DNA of 64,000 bases from Diplosphaera chodatii (lineage: Eukaryota; Chlorophyta; Trebouxiophyceae; Prasiolales; Stichococcaceae). Numbering within the stretch: the first letter of the stretch is position 1; every line of letters starts with the position of its first letter. The notes under the pieces are model-generated. The model ran no database searches. It was not told the origin of the DNA and saw nothing but the letters and a program-made list of their open reading frames with translations. The DNA lies in NCBI GenBank assembly GCA_032358165.1, contig JAALGY010000033.1, forward strand, positions 2,790,001-2,854,000, in the 5' to 3' direction. Below are positions 1 through 10,029 of the stretch, one piece after another. Made by a program: the position numbers and the translations under genes.

Positions 1-473
1 GACAACGGCCAAAAGCTGATGGATGCACTTCTGGTAAGCTCGAAACGAAGTGCCAATGTGTTCAACCAAACAGTCATCCTCCGCCTCGTGGCCTAAGACA
101 ACCCTGACAAGATTGGAAACACATGACCATGGTCACACTCTCCCTCATCAGGAGTGGAAGGCAGGCAGCATCACAGGGGCATCATGACGGGCGTTGTACA
201 ATGTAGCGGAGGTTGTGCGGGTCATGACAATATGCGTGTCCTGTTGCCAGCTCGTCAGAGTACTGCGTGCAGGTCTCTGCAGCCGGCTTTGTCATCGCAT
301 GCCGGCTCTAGCTGATGTTTAGACACACAGATGTATACAAGCCTGTTAGGGGTTGTCCTGCGATACCGTACTCAGGAGGGCTTCACAATGCAATGGTGCC
401 ATGAACCATCCATAGCGCCAAACCCTTGCTTGTATTAGTCCTCCCACCCAATTCATAGCCGGCACGCTACATC
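1..473. other. 3' flank of the desaturase gene, no gene seen
   Basis: No reading frame here shows a recognisable family motif. The stretch lies downstream of the minus-strand desaturase stop codon at 474-476 and probably holds its 3' UTR plus intergenic sequence. Confidence 0.4.
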
Positions 474-2913
474 TTAAGAAGGATTTCGCACTCGCAGGCG
501 CGCCTTTTGCTGCTCTGTTGGGTGCTTCACATCCCAAGCCAGGCCACATGCTTCCAGCGACCTGTCAAACAACGACACGAGGTTGTGTGCAGCGTTGCTC
601 GGAGTAGACAGGACGATGCCACTGAGGCACGGAAGCCACCTGCATTCTCATTTGTTGATCTCCGGCTCACCGGACGAGGTAGTAGGACGTGTCAAACTCC
701 CACCATTCAAGACCATGTGCTGCACTTTCCTGGAAAGCGTGGTGGTTGTTGTGCCAGCCGTCACCTGCACATGTATCCGGAAGACCTGTTGCTGTACTAA
801 CAATGCACCCTGGCAACTGCCTGGTGCTCGCGGGTTCTGACAGGCACGGCAGCTCAGGGCGACGGACCAAAGACGAGGAGGGCAACCAGCCAATTGTTGC
901 GGCTTTCGTCATTGGTTTTGTACGGCTGTGTGCCCCAAATGTGCACAACTGAGTTGACCAGCCTGCAAACAGCCAGCACAGTGATGCGTGCAACGAAGCT
1001 GCATCTGCAGCAAGAGTCAAACTGTTGAAATTATGCCCAGTAGCTACGTACCAGGTCATGTGCATAGTGACCAGGACACGGATGACGAAGCCCTGCAGAG
1101 GCATGAACGTGTTCTTTCAGCGTGCGTGGTGGCACAACTTGGCATGCCATCCCTGCAAGCAATCATGACCCACCCACACGAAGGCCGGCAAGCCGCCCCA
1201 TGCCACCAGCAGCACAATCTGAAGAATTTGATGGTTCATGTACGTCTTGCGGATCCACCCATAGAACTCCGGCGACTCCCTGCGCCATGGTAAGCATGTG
1301 TCTTGACAAGACCGCTTCATCTGGATTGCCAACTCTGTGGCACACACACGATCCAGGGCCGCCAGTCTGACTGCGGGCAGTGCCTGGCAGCTGACACAGG
1401 GTGCAGCTGCAATAACGGGCGGTGAGTATAGTTGTATGTGCACCTGTAGAACCAGGGCGCTGTCAGGGAGTCCTTCATGTTGCCCCGCGAGTCCCGCCGC
1501 GTCCCCGCCAGCTGCTCGTCGAAAATCCACATGATGTGGGAGTGCAGCAGCCCTGTCGGCACGGTGTCAGGGCGCATTGTTGCAGTGCGGATCAGGGCAC
1601 CTTCGCTGCCTCTAGACCTCCGAGGTGTATGTCAGGGGCGGCTCACCATCTCGAGGGCTGTGGCGATCTGCAGCAGAGTCCGAGTGCATGTGGTGCCATC
1701 GATGCATCTTCGACCTGCGTGAGGTTTCACACATGTGGATCAGATCACATCAGCTGAACACCTTGTGAGCGCAGGCATGGCCAACGTTGATAGGGTCGAG
1801 GAGGGACGTTACTCACCATTCTACAGGATCGCCCTCAAAGGCTAGCACGCCACAGTATGCAAAGAAATATTCCAGGGGCTTTGGACACCTGAAGCTCTGG
1901 TGTGACAGCTGCCTGTGCTCAAGCATGCACCGTGAATTGCAGTGCTGACTTGGCACACGCAAACATGCCACTTTGCAAAGCCCTGCTGATAGTATGTCAC
2001 TGTTCAACACCTGTGGTAGCTGAGCGAGATACCAAGCCAGCCAGTTACAAGGTAGCCGATCACTGCAAGCTGCAGAACAGTGCAATGGCTAAGCCCCAGG
2101 TGACAAGCCACAGGAGAAGTCTTTTGACCTTGGCAACCAGAAAGAGAGAGTGGCAGAGAGGAAGTAGGCACCTTGAGCGCATCCCAAGAGAATGTGAGAG
2201 GGCCGCCCACGACTGCAATCATGTGCATGGCCAAAAAGAAAACACCGTAGCCAACATCAGTCTCCGTGAAATCGCGCCCAAATATGTAAGGCCGCTTCCT
2301 CTGCACCTTCAGCTGGCTGAAAGGCACAGTGACCTGCGGACGCTCATACAGTGTGCGACAACCTTGCCTTAAGAAGAAGATGTAGGCAATGGCATTGGGC
2401 ATAGTGTGGCATCTTCACCACAGGGAAGGGTGATGTCTCTGCCAAGGAGGTTTCTTGAGCAAGTGCTGCATCCAGTGTTGCGAGTTTCAGGTTGAAGAGG
2501 CGGCAGAACCCCTGGCAGAAAGCCCTGCAGTGTCACACACTGGGGTGTGCGGCCAACCAGTCGATGGCAAGGCATCCTTGCATGCATGACACTTGTGTGG
2601 ATCACCATCAATGTCACCTTCGGCTTCCTGACTCGGTTGAGATTCGAGACAGCTCATCTGACGTGTCCAATGTCTCTTCGGCCTGGAGCATTGCGTCCGG
2701 CGCATCCTCTCTGAGGGATCTGCTGGCCGTGTGCAGGCTGGAGCAAGGCTCGAGTCCGTGCTGGCCATCTTCAGCAGAACGCACCGGTGCATTCCAGTAA
2801 CGTCGCAATCTGCGATGTTTGTCTGCTGCTTTCCACCTGAAGCTGTGGATGCATGCAGTTACGCAGAATGGAGGCAGGGTCCCAGTCATAACCCTTTGCA
2901 TGGTGGGCGCCAT
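474..2913 (-). CDS. FAD5: FAD5-like plastid acyl-lipid desaturase (delta-9 / palmitoyl-MGDG delta-7 type)
   Basis: Membrane di-iron fatty-acid desaturase. I reconstruct eleven exons, all in phase: 2913-2618, 2367-2172, 2069-2011, 1912-1817, 1714-1647, 1552-1444, 1279-1174, 1092-1052, 962-868, 764-671 and 561-474, giving 415 residues. All three histidine boxes are present: HRQLSH (first), HRWHH (second, in EWSKMHRWHHMHSD) and HNNHH (third, in DGWHNNHHAF). Other family signatures are PLEYFFAYCGVLAFEGDP, LLVAWGGLPAFVWGF and NSVVHIWGTQPY. These match the acyl-CoA/FAD5 desaturases of plants and algae, which in plastids act on palmitate in MGDG. The first ~100 residues are less conserved and probably include a transit peptide. 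The start at 2913 is supported because exon 1 leaves phase 2, which fits a pyrimidine-rich acceptor at 2368. Exact substrate and regiochemistry cannot be read from sequence. Confidence 0.9.
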
Positions 2914-3498
2914 GTTTGATCATACAGCCAACGACTCCTGGTCCCTTTTTACACGTTGTATTGCCCCAATAGCAACCCTTCTCGTGCTTCAGGACGAGGT
3001 TTGAGGACCCCAACAATAGAAGATCTCGATTGATGTACGGCGACGTCTGCTCGCCAACGCGCTGAAGATCACCTACACCCCAGCAATAACCATCCTCGAA
3101 ACGCTGATATTGTAATCTGTACGTCTGGGTGCAGTTGCTGCAAGCGCATTTCTGCATATATCATGCAGATCCTTGGGATGATCTGCAGATCCTGTGATTT
3201 GGTCTGCCTACTGATTGCGCAACTCGGTGATGCGGTAGCTATAATATCGTAGCTACCATACTTTACAGAAGCAGGCAGGGCCCGCCTGCAGTAATACCAG
3301 TGCATACACTGCAATGATGTGGATCGCTGAGTCAACAGCATCACCAGCGCGCCAATGCGCACAATGGACGACACATCATGGCGGCGTATGAGTCACAAAG
3401 CACAGGGCTTCGCAGAAGGTCTGTCCAGCGTTGATCAACTCTTCTGGCGGGCTCAGATACCGTCAAGATGCAGTGGCCGACCGCCCGCCACCTCTGCG
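2914..3498. other. Intergenic region between the desaturase 5' end and the membrane-protein gene 3' end
   Basis: Between two minus-strand genes. It should contain the desaturase promoter and the 3' UTR of the 3499-9374 gene. No further gene motif is seen. It is more AT-rich than the neighbouring exons around 3080-3270. Confidence 0.4.
3263..3267 (-). terminator. Candidate TGTAA polyadenylation signal
   Basis: On the minus strand this reads TGTAA, the usual green-algal poly(A) motif, 232 nt beyond the stop codon of the gene ending at 3499. It is only five bases, so chance occurrence is possible. Confidence 0.3.
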
Positions 3499-6400
3499 TC
3501 ATTCCCAGAGCTTCGACAGCGCAGCCTTGCCGATGCCGCCATATCTGGCCTCCTTACCATTCTTGCCATCCAGGGCCGCGCCCCATGTGTCTGCTCCGGT
3601 ATTCGCCTCCTGCGGCGGCGCGCCCCACAGCCCGCCGCCCAGGCCGAAAGCGCCCAGCCCCAGACCCAGCGGCTTGGCAGATGACCCGCTGCCGGCGCTG
3701 CTCATGCTGCTGGCAGACGCCATGATGCTTGGGCTTGGGGCTGCCAAGCGCGCGTAGGTGGACTCGGGCACGCCGCTGCCCGCCTCGCCAGCACCCCAGC
3801 CGGGGCTGGCCATGCCGGGGAAGGGTGTGAAGGCGTCCAGGCCTGAGCTCGTGCCGACGGGCTGTCCGGCAGCTGGGCTGTAGGTCGCCGTGTGGCTGCC
3901 GGGCATGCCGGGGCTGCCGGCGGCATCCTGCGGCATGGAGAACACGGGCAGTGGGCCCTGGTAGCCGGCGGGGGCGGGGCGCCGGCCGAAGAAGGGCGAC
4001 GTCGACTCCTCAGGCAGTGCCAGCGAGTCTGTGGAGGCGGTGCCAAAGCGGCGGGTCTCCTCCATGGCCGCAAGGGCGGCGTGCATGCCGGTGCTGCTCT
4101 GGGAGCTCTGCCGCGCGTAGGTGCTGGCGGAGTCGTGGCTGCGCTGCGCATAGGTGCTGGAGCTGTCGAGGCTGCGCTGCACGTAGGTGCTCGAGCTGTC
4201 CAGGCTGCGCTGCACATAGGTAATAGCCGAATCGTGGCTGCGCTGCGCGTGTGGGAGCTGATTGCCATTCGCCTCCAGCCAGTTGGTGTGCCAGGGTGAG
4301 GAGCCACCGTCCCGGGGCACGGGCGGCTGGAACTCGGGGGCATCAGATGACAGCTGCGATGGCTGCGCAGGCCGCGGGCTGACAGGCGGCGCTGTAGGCG
4401 CAGGCTGGTTGGCAAATGCGGGGACGCTGCCACTGTAGCCCGATCCCCAGACCTGCGGGGCTTGCTGCTGCGGCAGCGGCGGGATGCCGGGGAAGGTTCC
4501 GGCCAGGGCAGCAGCCAGCCCGAGGCCACGAGGCGCCGAGTCCCTGAAGCTGGCGCCAGCTGAGCCCACACCTCGGGGCCCGACGCTGCCGAGCCCGGCG
4601 TCAGCGGCAAACAGGGGCCGGGCGGGCTCGCTGTGCAGGGGCGGGCCGGCCGGCTGCAGGAAGCGGCGGGGCGGGGTGCTGACCACCAGGTCGTCGGGCC
4701 GCAGCAGCGGCGACAGCGGCTGCTGCGCGGGCGTGGCGGGGGGCGTGTGCGCCTGCTGCTGCGGCGCCAGCGCGGGCAGCTGCGGCATCTCCCAGTCGGG
4801 GGCCTGCTCCTGCTGCGCGAGGGCGGCGGCCTCTGACGCGCGGCTCAGCTGCGCGACCTCGGCGGGCGTGAGGTGGTAGGACCCAGAGCGCACGGCGGCC
4901 TGCTCCGCCGCCATGGCCGCCGTCAGGTCGCTGCTCTCGCCCCAGGGGCCCAGGCCGCCGGCGGCTTGCAGCGGGGGGTTGACGGCCTCGAGGGCAGCTT
5001 CGGCCGACTGCTGGCGTGCGGTGCTGGAGGAGGCGCTGGACCCCCGCCGGAAGGCCTCGCCGCCGGCGGTGCTGGGCGTGGCTGGCCTCTCGGCGGCGGC
5101 GGCAGTGGCGGCAACGGCAGCGCCGGTACATGACTCCGGCTGCGGTGGTGGCGGCTGCATGGCCAGGGCGGCAGAGGTCTGCCGGCTGAGCGAGGTCTGC
5201 CGGCTGAGCGAGGCAGACGGCTGCCGGCTGAATGGAGCAGAGGTGGCAGAGGCACGGGACAGCGACCGAGTCGGCGTGACCGAGCCTGCCGGCGAAGCCG
5301 GCTGAGAGCTGGACTGCCATTTGGGCGTCGGCGGCAGCTCAGCCTGCACAGCGGCCTCGCGCGTCGGCTGCGCGCCAGCGCTCGCCCGTCGCAGCCGATT
5401 GGGCCGGCCACCTGTCTGCAGCGCTGGCGGCTGCTGCGGAGCGGGCGGCGGCCGCAGAAGGGCGTCTGGCTGACGGCTGCGGGCCTGCTGGGGCTGCTCC
5501 GGTCTCAGGGGCTCTTGGTGGGCAGCGGCACGGCTGGCGGGCTGGCTTTCGCCATGCAGATGCGGCGCGGGCTGCAACGGCAACGCCGCAGGGCCGGGCG
5601 GGGTCCGGCCGCTGCCAGTGCGCTTCACAGCGGTGCATGGCGCTGCAGGAGCTGGAGCCCTGTCCCTGCCTGCATGCTTGTCCCTGCTGCCATGCTTGCG
5701 CGTCTTGTGCCGCAGCTGCAGCCGCGCCTTGGCCAGCAGCGACTCCGAGACGCCCAGCTCCTCGGCCGCCGCGATGGCGGTCGCCAGCTTCTGCGGGTTC
5801 CCTGCAGTTGAGACGCACCAAGTCAGCCAGTGATCAGGCTGCGGCAGCAGAACATGGCTCCTCACGCCAGATCGTATGACCAACAGAGCATCAAGCATTC
5901 CAGTGCATCTGACCACACATGTCACAACAGACAGTCGCCAGGTGAGCCAAGCAGGGCACCTGAGACAGTGGCGTCGCGCAGAGCCGCTGCAGCCGCTGAG
6001 CGCAGCTGAGAGGTGGACGGCTGGGCGGCGGCGTCGGGCGCCCGCCGCCGCCAGCCCCGCCGGGCGGAGGCCAGGTGGCGCCGGGACATCAGCGCAGCGG
6101 CCGCCAGCGCAGCCACCGCCGCCGCCGCCAGCAGGCCCCACGACACCTCCGTGTCTACCAGCTTCGGCTCGTGGGTGCGCAGGCGGGCGGCGGCCAGGTC
6201 GGAGGCCAGCTGCCGGTCGGCGCACTCCTGGCAGCTGCCGGTGCTGGGGTCGGGGAACAGCGCTGCGCCGCCCCACGGCGACCGCCACGCCACGCTGCGC
6301 GGCGGCGGCTCCTGCGCAACCAGCACCACCCACCGCTCACCCAAGGCCCGACGTTCCCAGGCAGCCTCAAAGCAACTCCTCGCTCCGAGCCCTTTGGGGC

Positions 6401-9374
6401 CAAACATTCCCAGCTGACTATACGTGGAGCATGTGCAGCAGCACGGGTTACCACCTTGGGCGGCGGCTGCTGCAGCAGGAGGCCAATGGCGCCGGGCAGC
6501 CCGGCCTCGCAGCGCGCGCCGCCCTCGCCACACGTCGGCTGCGGCGGCGGGTCGTGCGGGTTCCACACGGCTACGGGCTGCTGCTCACACTGCACAACAC
6601 ATACGGCCGATGAGCCCAAAAAGATGCTTGACATGGGAATGCTGTGGTGTGCCGCCAATGCCTGAGCCAGGGATCCAGCTCAGCAGCCGCAGCACCGTGC
6701 GCTGTCCCGACCAGCAGGTTGAGGCGCAGGCCGCCGCTGCTGGGGGCCCACCAGGCGGTCGAGCTGCAGGAACTGCACGCCCTGGTGCATGCGGGCGAGC
6801 GCGTCCCGCCACTGCTCCTCCTGCCCCGCCTCCATCAGCGCCGCGTTGTACCCCCGGAAGCTGGCCGGCGCATCCAGCTGCACCCGTGGAACCAGGCAAG
6901 CTGCTCAGCAGACTGGCCTGCCGAACGGTTTGTTACACTTGGCACACGATCGAACCCGTGGGACCAGGTGACAGCCTGACGGTAGCGCACAAGCTGGGTG
7001 ATGTAACTGCCACTCACCGGGCCCCATTTGCAGCGGACGCGCGGCGGCTGGGTGGAGGTGAGGCCGCAGGCCCAGGCGCCGCCAGTCGCACGGCACATCA
7101 GCTTGTGGTAGCCATCTGCCCCGTCCACTGACACCGTGCACACACGGCTCGAGTGCATGTCGCCTGCTTGTCGGGAAGCTGCTGTCAGACGCAAGGCCAG
7201 CAAGAAAATCCACCAGCCACTGCCCGACATAGTTGTGGCCTGCTGGCTTTGCAATGGCGGTACTCTCTGCAGCATGCACACAATGACATTAGCGAACACG
7301 ACCTCGAATTGGGCTTAAAACTTACCGACGACGTTGTGCTCCAGCAAGCAGGTCTGCACGGCGATGACCAGTGTGCTTTGCGGCGCCATCAGCGCTGTCT
7401 GCAGGCAAAGCTGCAGGGAGCGCCCGACGGTGGCATTCTGCAGCTCCAGCACCAGCCGGTCCAAGCCCTCCAGTGACACGACCTGCATGGTCACCCGGTA
7501 CATCACCACTGCTGCGATGGGGGCTCAGCATGACTGTCCGCATGAAATCTGGCTGTGGCATCAGGTAGCAGAGTCCGCACATGGGCGGATTCTCCTGCAC
7601 TCCCAGAGAGGTGGTCAGGTACGGCACTGCAGGCGCTGAGAGGTAGGCCGTGCTCACCAGCATGCCGGAGCCGGCCGCGCAGCTGGAGCCGTCGGCGGTG
7701 AAGAAGCGCTCGCGGAACTGCGGCATGTACCCTGAGCCAGCGGCGTCCTCGACCACCTCCCTGTGGCTGCCCTGCGCTGCGGCGGCACCGCCCTCGTCCG
7801 GCACCGCACCCGCCTCACCGCTGGCTTGGTCCTCGGCTCCAGCCTGTTCTGGCGCCGCAGCAGCGCCGCCGCACACATCGGCTTCCTCGGGGCTGCTGCT
7901 CAGGCCTGGGTCCGCGTCGCTGCCTGGCTCCCCCAGAAGCGGCTGCTGGCCTGCCGAGTCGACGCCCAGAGCATCACGGGCGCCTGCCATCGCCTCCAGC
8001 GCCGCCAGCTGCTCCTCCACGCTCATGCCCGCCAGCGCCTCCAGCGCCGCCTGGTGCTCGGGGCTGCAGTACTCGTACAGGTGGCCCCACCCGCAGTGGC
8101 AGTCGTCCATGCGCCAGTCGTCCAGGTGCCAGGGGCCGTGCAGCAGCTCGCCATCGTCCGTCGTGCAGCTGTGGGCTTGGCCCTCGGGGTGCTGCGGGGT
8201 GCAGGTGTCGAGCTGGTACCCCGCACCGCAGGCCAGCGCATCATCTGCCGAGGCATCAGCGCTGCTAGGGTCAGCAGCGCCCATCATATCGACTTCGCCG
8301 GCTTCGCCGCCAGCAGCCCCCACTCCGCCGTCGGCAAAGGTGTCGAACGCTTCCGGCGGCAGGCCCGCCGCCGCCGCCGCCGCCTCGGGGGGCGCCACCA
8401 GGCGGCGCTTGACGAAGCCGAGCGTGACCTCGGCCTGCCGGATCTTGGCGGCCTTAATGGCGGCGGCATGCCGCTCCGCCATCGCGCTGGACGCGAACGC
8501 CGTCTCTGCGGCCTTGACCAGCGCGTCCACGCGCGCGGCCTCCCGGGGCAGCTGCTGGCCGCCCGCGGGGTGCTGCGCCGGGCAGGAGGCGCCGGCGGTG
8601 GCGCCGGCGGGGCGCTGCGTCTGGTTGCTGCGGGCGGGGGGCGGCGGGGAGGCGGGCTCGGGGTGCGCGTCGCCCGTGCGCGGGGCCATCTGCGTGGGCG
8701 ACGCCTGCGAGGCCGCCGCGCACTGCTGCTGTGCCTGCTGGTGCTGCGCAGCCGCCTCCAACATGCCCTGCGGCGGCCCCACGGTGGCGGGAGCGCTGCC
8801 GGCCACCAACTGCGAGCACGCCTGGCGGGGTGCTGCGACGCCTTCGCTGCCTCTTATGACATGGCTGCTCTCCTCACTGCGGATGCCTCCACTATCCGGC
8901 AGCGTGGCAACCTGCAAGGACACCAGAGGAAGCGCTGTGCGACGCCATTGTGCCAATGCCATGAGGGCCGTGGTCAGATCGAGCTGAGCCAGCGCGCGCT
9001 TGCACGTGTGAAATGGATGTGCACCATTTCTGCGCATTGACCTGCGTTGGGTTTCAGCTACCGCAGATCAACGGTGGCCTGAGGTGCACGTACGGGAGAT
9101 GGCACTCCCACAGCACTGCAACACCGCAGCTGACGCGCTGGAGTGCCCATTTTGGCACAACGAGAGCGCTATAGGCATTGCACAGAACACCGCCGACTGC
9201 AGATGCCAGCTGCTGCACAGCCCAACAGCTGACGACGCAGCAGAGGAACACCAGGGGTTCGCTTGCCTGCGGCCTGCCGGCGTCCCTCGCCACATGCTCG
9301 CCACCCGCAGCCGCGGGGATGCACAGTAGCAGCACTGCAGCGACGACCCGCCGCGCTGCCTGCCCACGTAGCAT
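3499..9374 (-). CDS. Predicted type I membrane protein with Cys-containing ectodomain and long low-complexity tail; family unknown
   Basis: I do not recognise the family. Exon 1 (9374-9267) encodes a signal peptide (RVVAAVLLLCIPAAAGG). A large exon from 8911 gives an Ala/Gln-rich then acidic, Cys-containing region (WRMDDCHCGWGHLYEYC). Smaller exons near 7320-7510, 7030-7160, 6750-6880 and 6460-6600 follow, with SLEGLDRLVLELQNATV, DAPASFRGYNAALMEAG and CEQQPVAVWNPHD. An exon near 5945-6315 has CQECADRQLASDL, then one hydrophobic helix (WGLLAAAAVAALAAAALM) followed by basic residues, so the N-terminus is probably outside. The last exon starts near 5805 with NPQKLATAIAAAEELG, which may be helical, and continues as ~770 residues rich in Ser, Pro, Ala and Gln to SKLWE-stop. 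Several joins check by phase (exon 1 to 2 through a GC donor; the TM exon to the tail exon), but the join near 7510-7700 is unresolved. It could be a receptor or scaffold; nothing in the sequence decides. Confidence 0.55.
4114..4245 (-). repeat. Four tandem 33-bp units coding an 11-residue repeat
   Basis: Units 4114-4146, 4147-4179, 4180-4212 and 4213-4245 each translate on the minus strand to QRS(H/L)DS(S/A)(S/I)TY(V/A). The tail of the membrane-protein gene contains them in frame. Each unit carries Ser/Thr runs, a Tyr and an Arg-Ser pair, so repeated phosphorylation sites are possible (inference). Confidence 0.85.
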
Positions 9375-10029
9375 CCTCCAGGATGCACAGCAGCAGAGGG
9401 CTCAATTAGGCTGGCATCACCCGCACCCCGGGCCGGAACTGCCACACGCAGCTGCGGAGCTGTCCGTAGTGTGTACCAACACTGGCGCCCTGTCACACAA
9501 GCCGCCCGTGTATAGCAGCAAAGTGTGGTGCGATCTCCATGCGCATGCATGCACAAACGCTCAAACGGATGTGGCACGAGCTGCGCAGCGAACCACAGTA
9601 TGTAGCTGAGCGGTCCAGGGCGAGAGAACAGGCGTTTGGCGTCTTGTCTGATGGGGCCCAAAAGGGAAGGGCTCATGGGCACCTTGCAGTCTGCCCTGAG
9701 CAACATTAAATTGGCGGACCCAGCTTGCTCACCCAACTCTCACGCTCAATGCCGTCAGCGTGTGAGGTAATTGCACGCTAACTCATGCTGACCGCACGCA
9801 CACGCGCACACAGCACGTGGAGTGCCACCAGGTCGACCACTGAATGGTGTGCGCGCACAAATCATCGAGCTAAATGCTTCTGCGGCTCACACAGCACTGG
9901 CCTTTCGTCGGTGCAGCCCATCACCCCTGCCTTTGCTCCTACTGTTTTCATTGAACATTCCTTTCACTGAGGGATGTCCAAGGCTATCGGCCGATGTCCC
10001 TGAGCAACTGCACCAGAGTGTGTTGTGGC
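9375..10029. other. Intergenic region between GCN1 3' end and the membrane-protein gene start
   Basis: No coding motif. It should hold the GCN1 3' UTR and the promoter of the minus-strand gene starting at 9374. No TGTAA signal for GCN1 was found here by eye. Confidence 0.4.

Noticed and set aside
7763..9040. Plus-strand open frames of 425-445 codons (7650-8987 and 7763-9040)
   Set aside because: They lie exactly opposite the large GC-rich exon of the minus-strand membrane-protein gene. High GC suppresses stops on the other strand, and the translations are Arg/Cys/Gly-rich without a motif.
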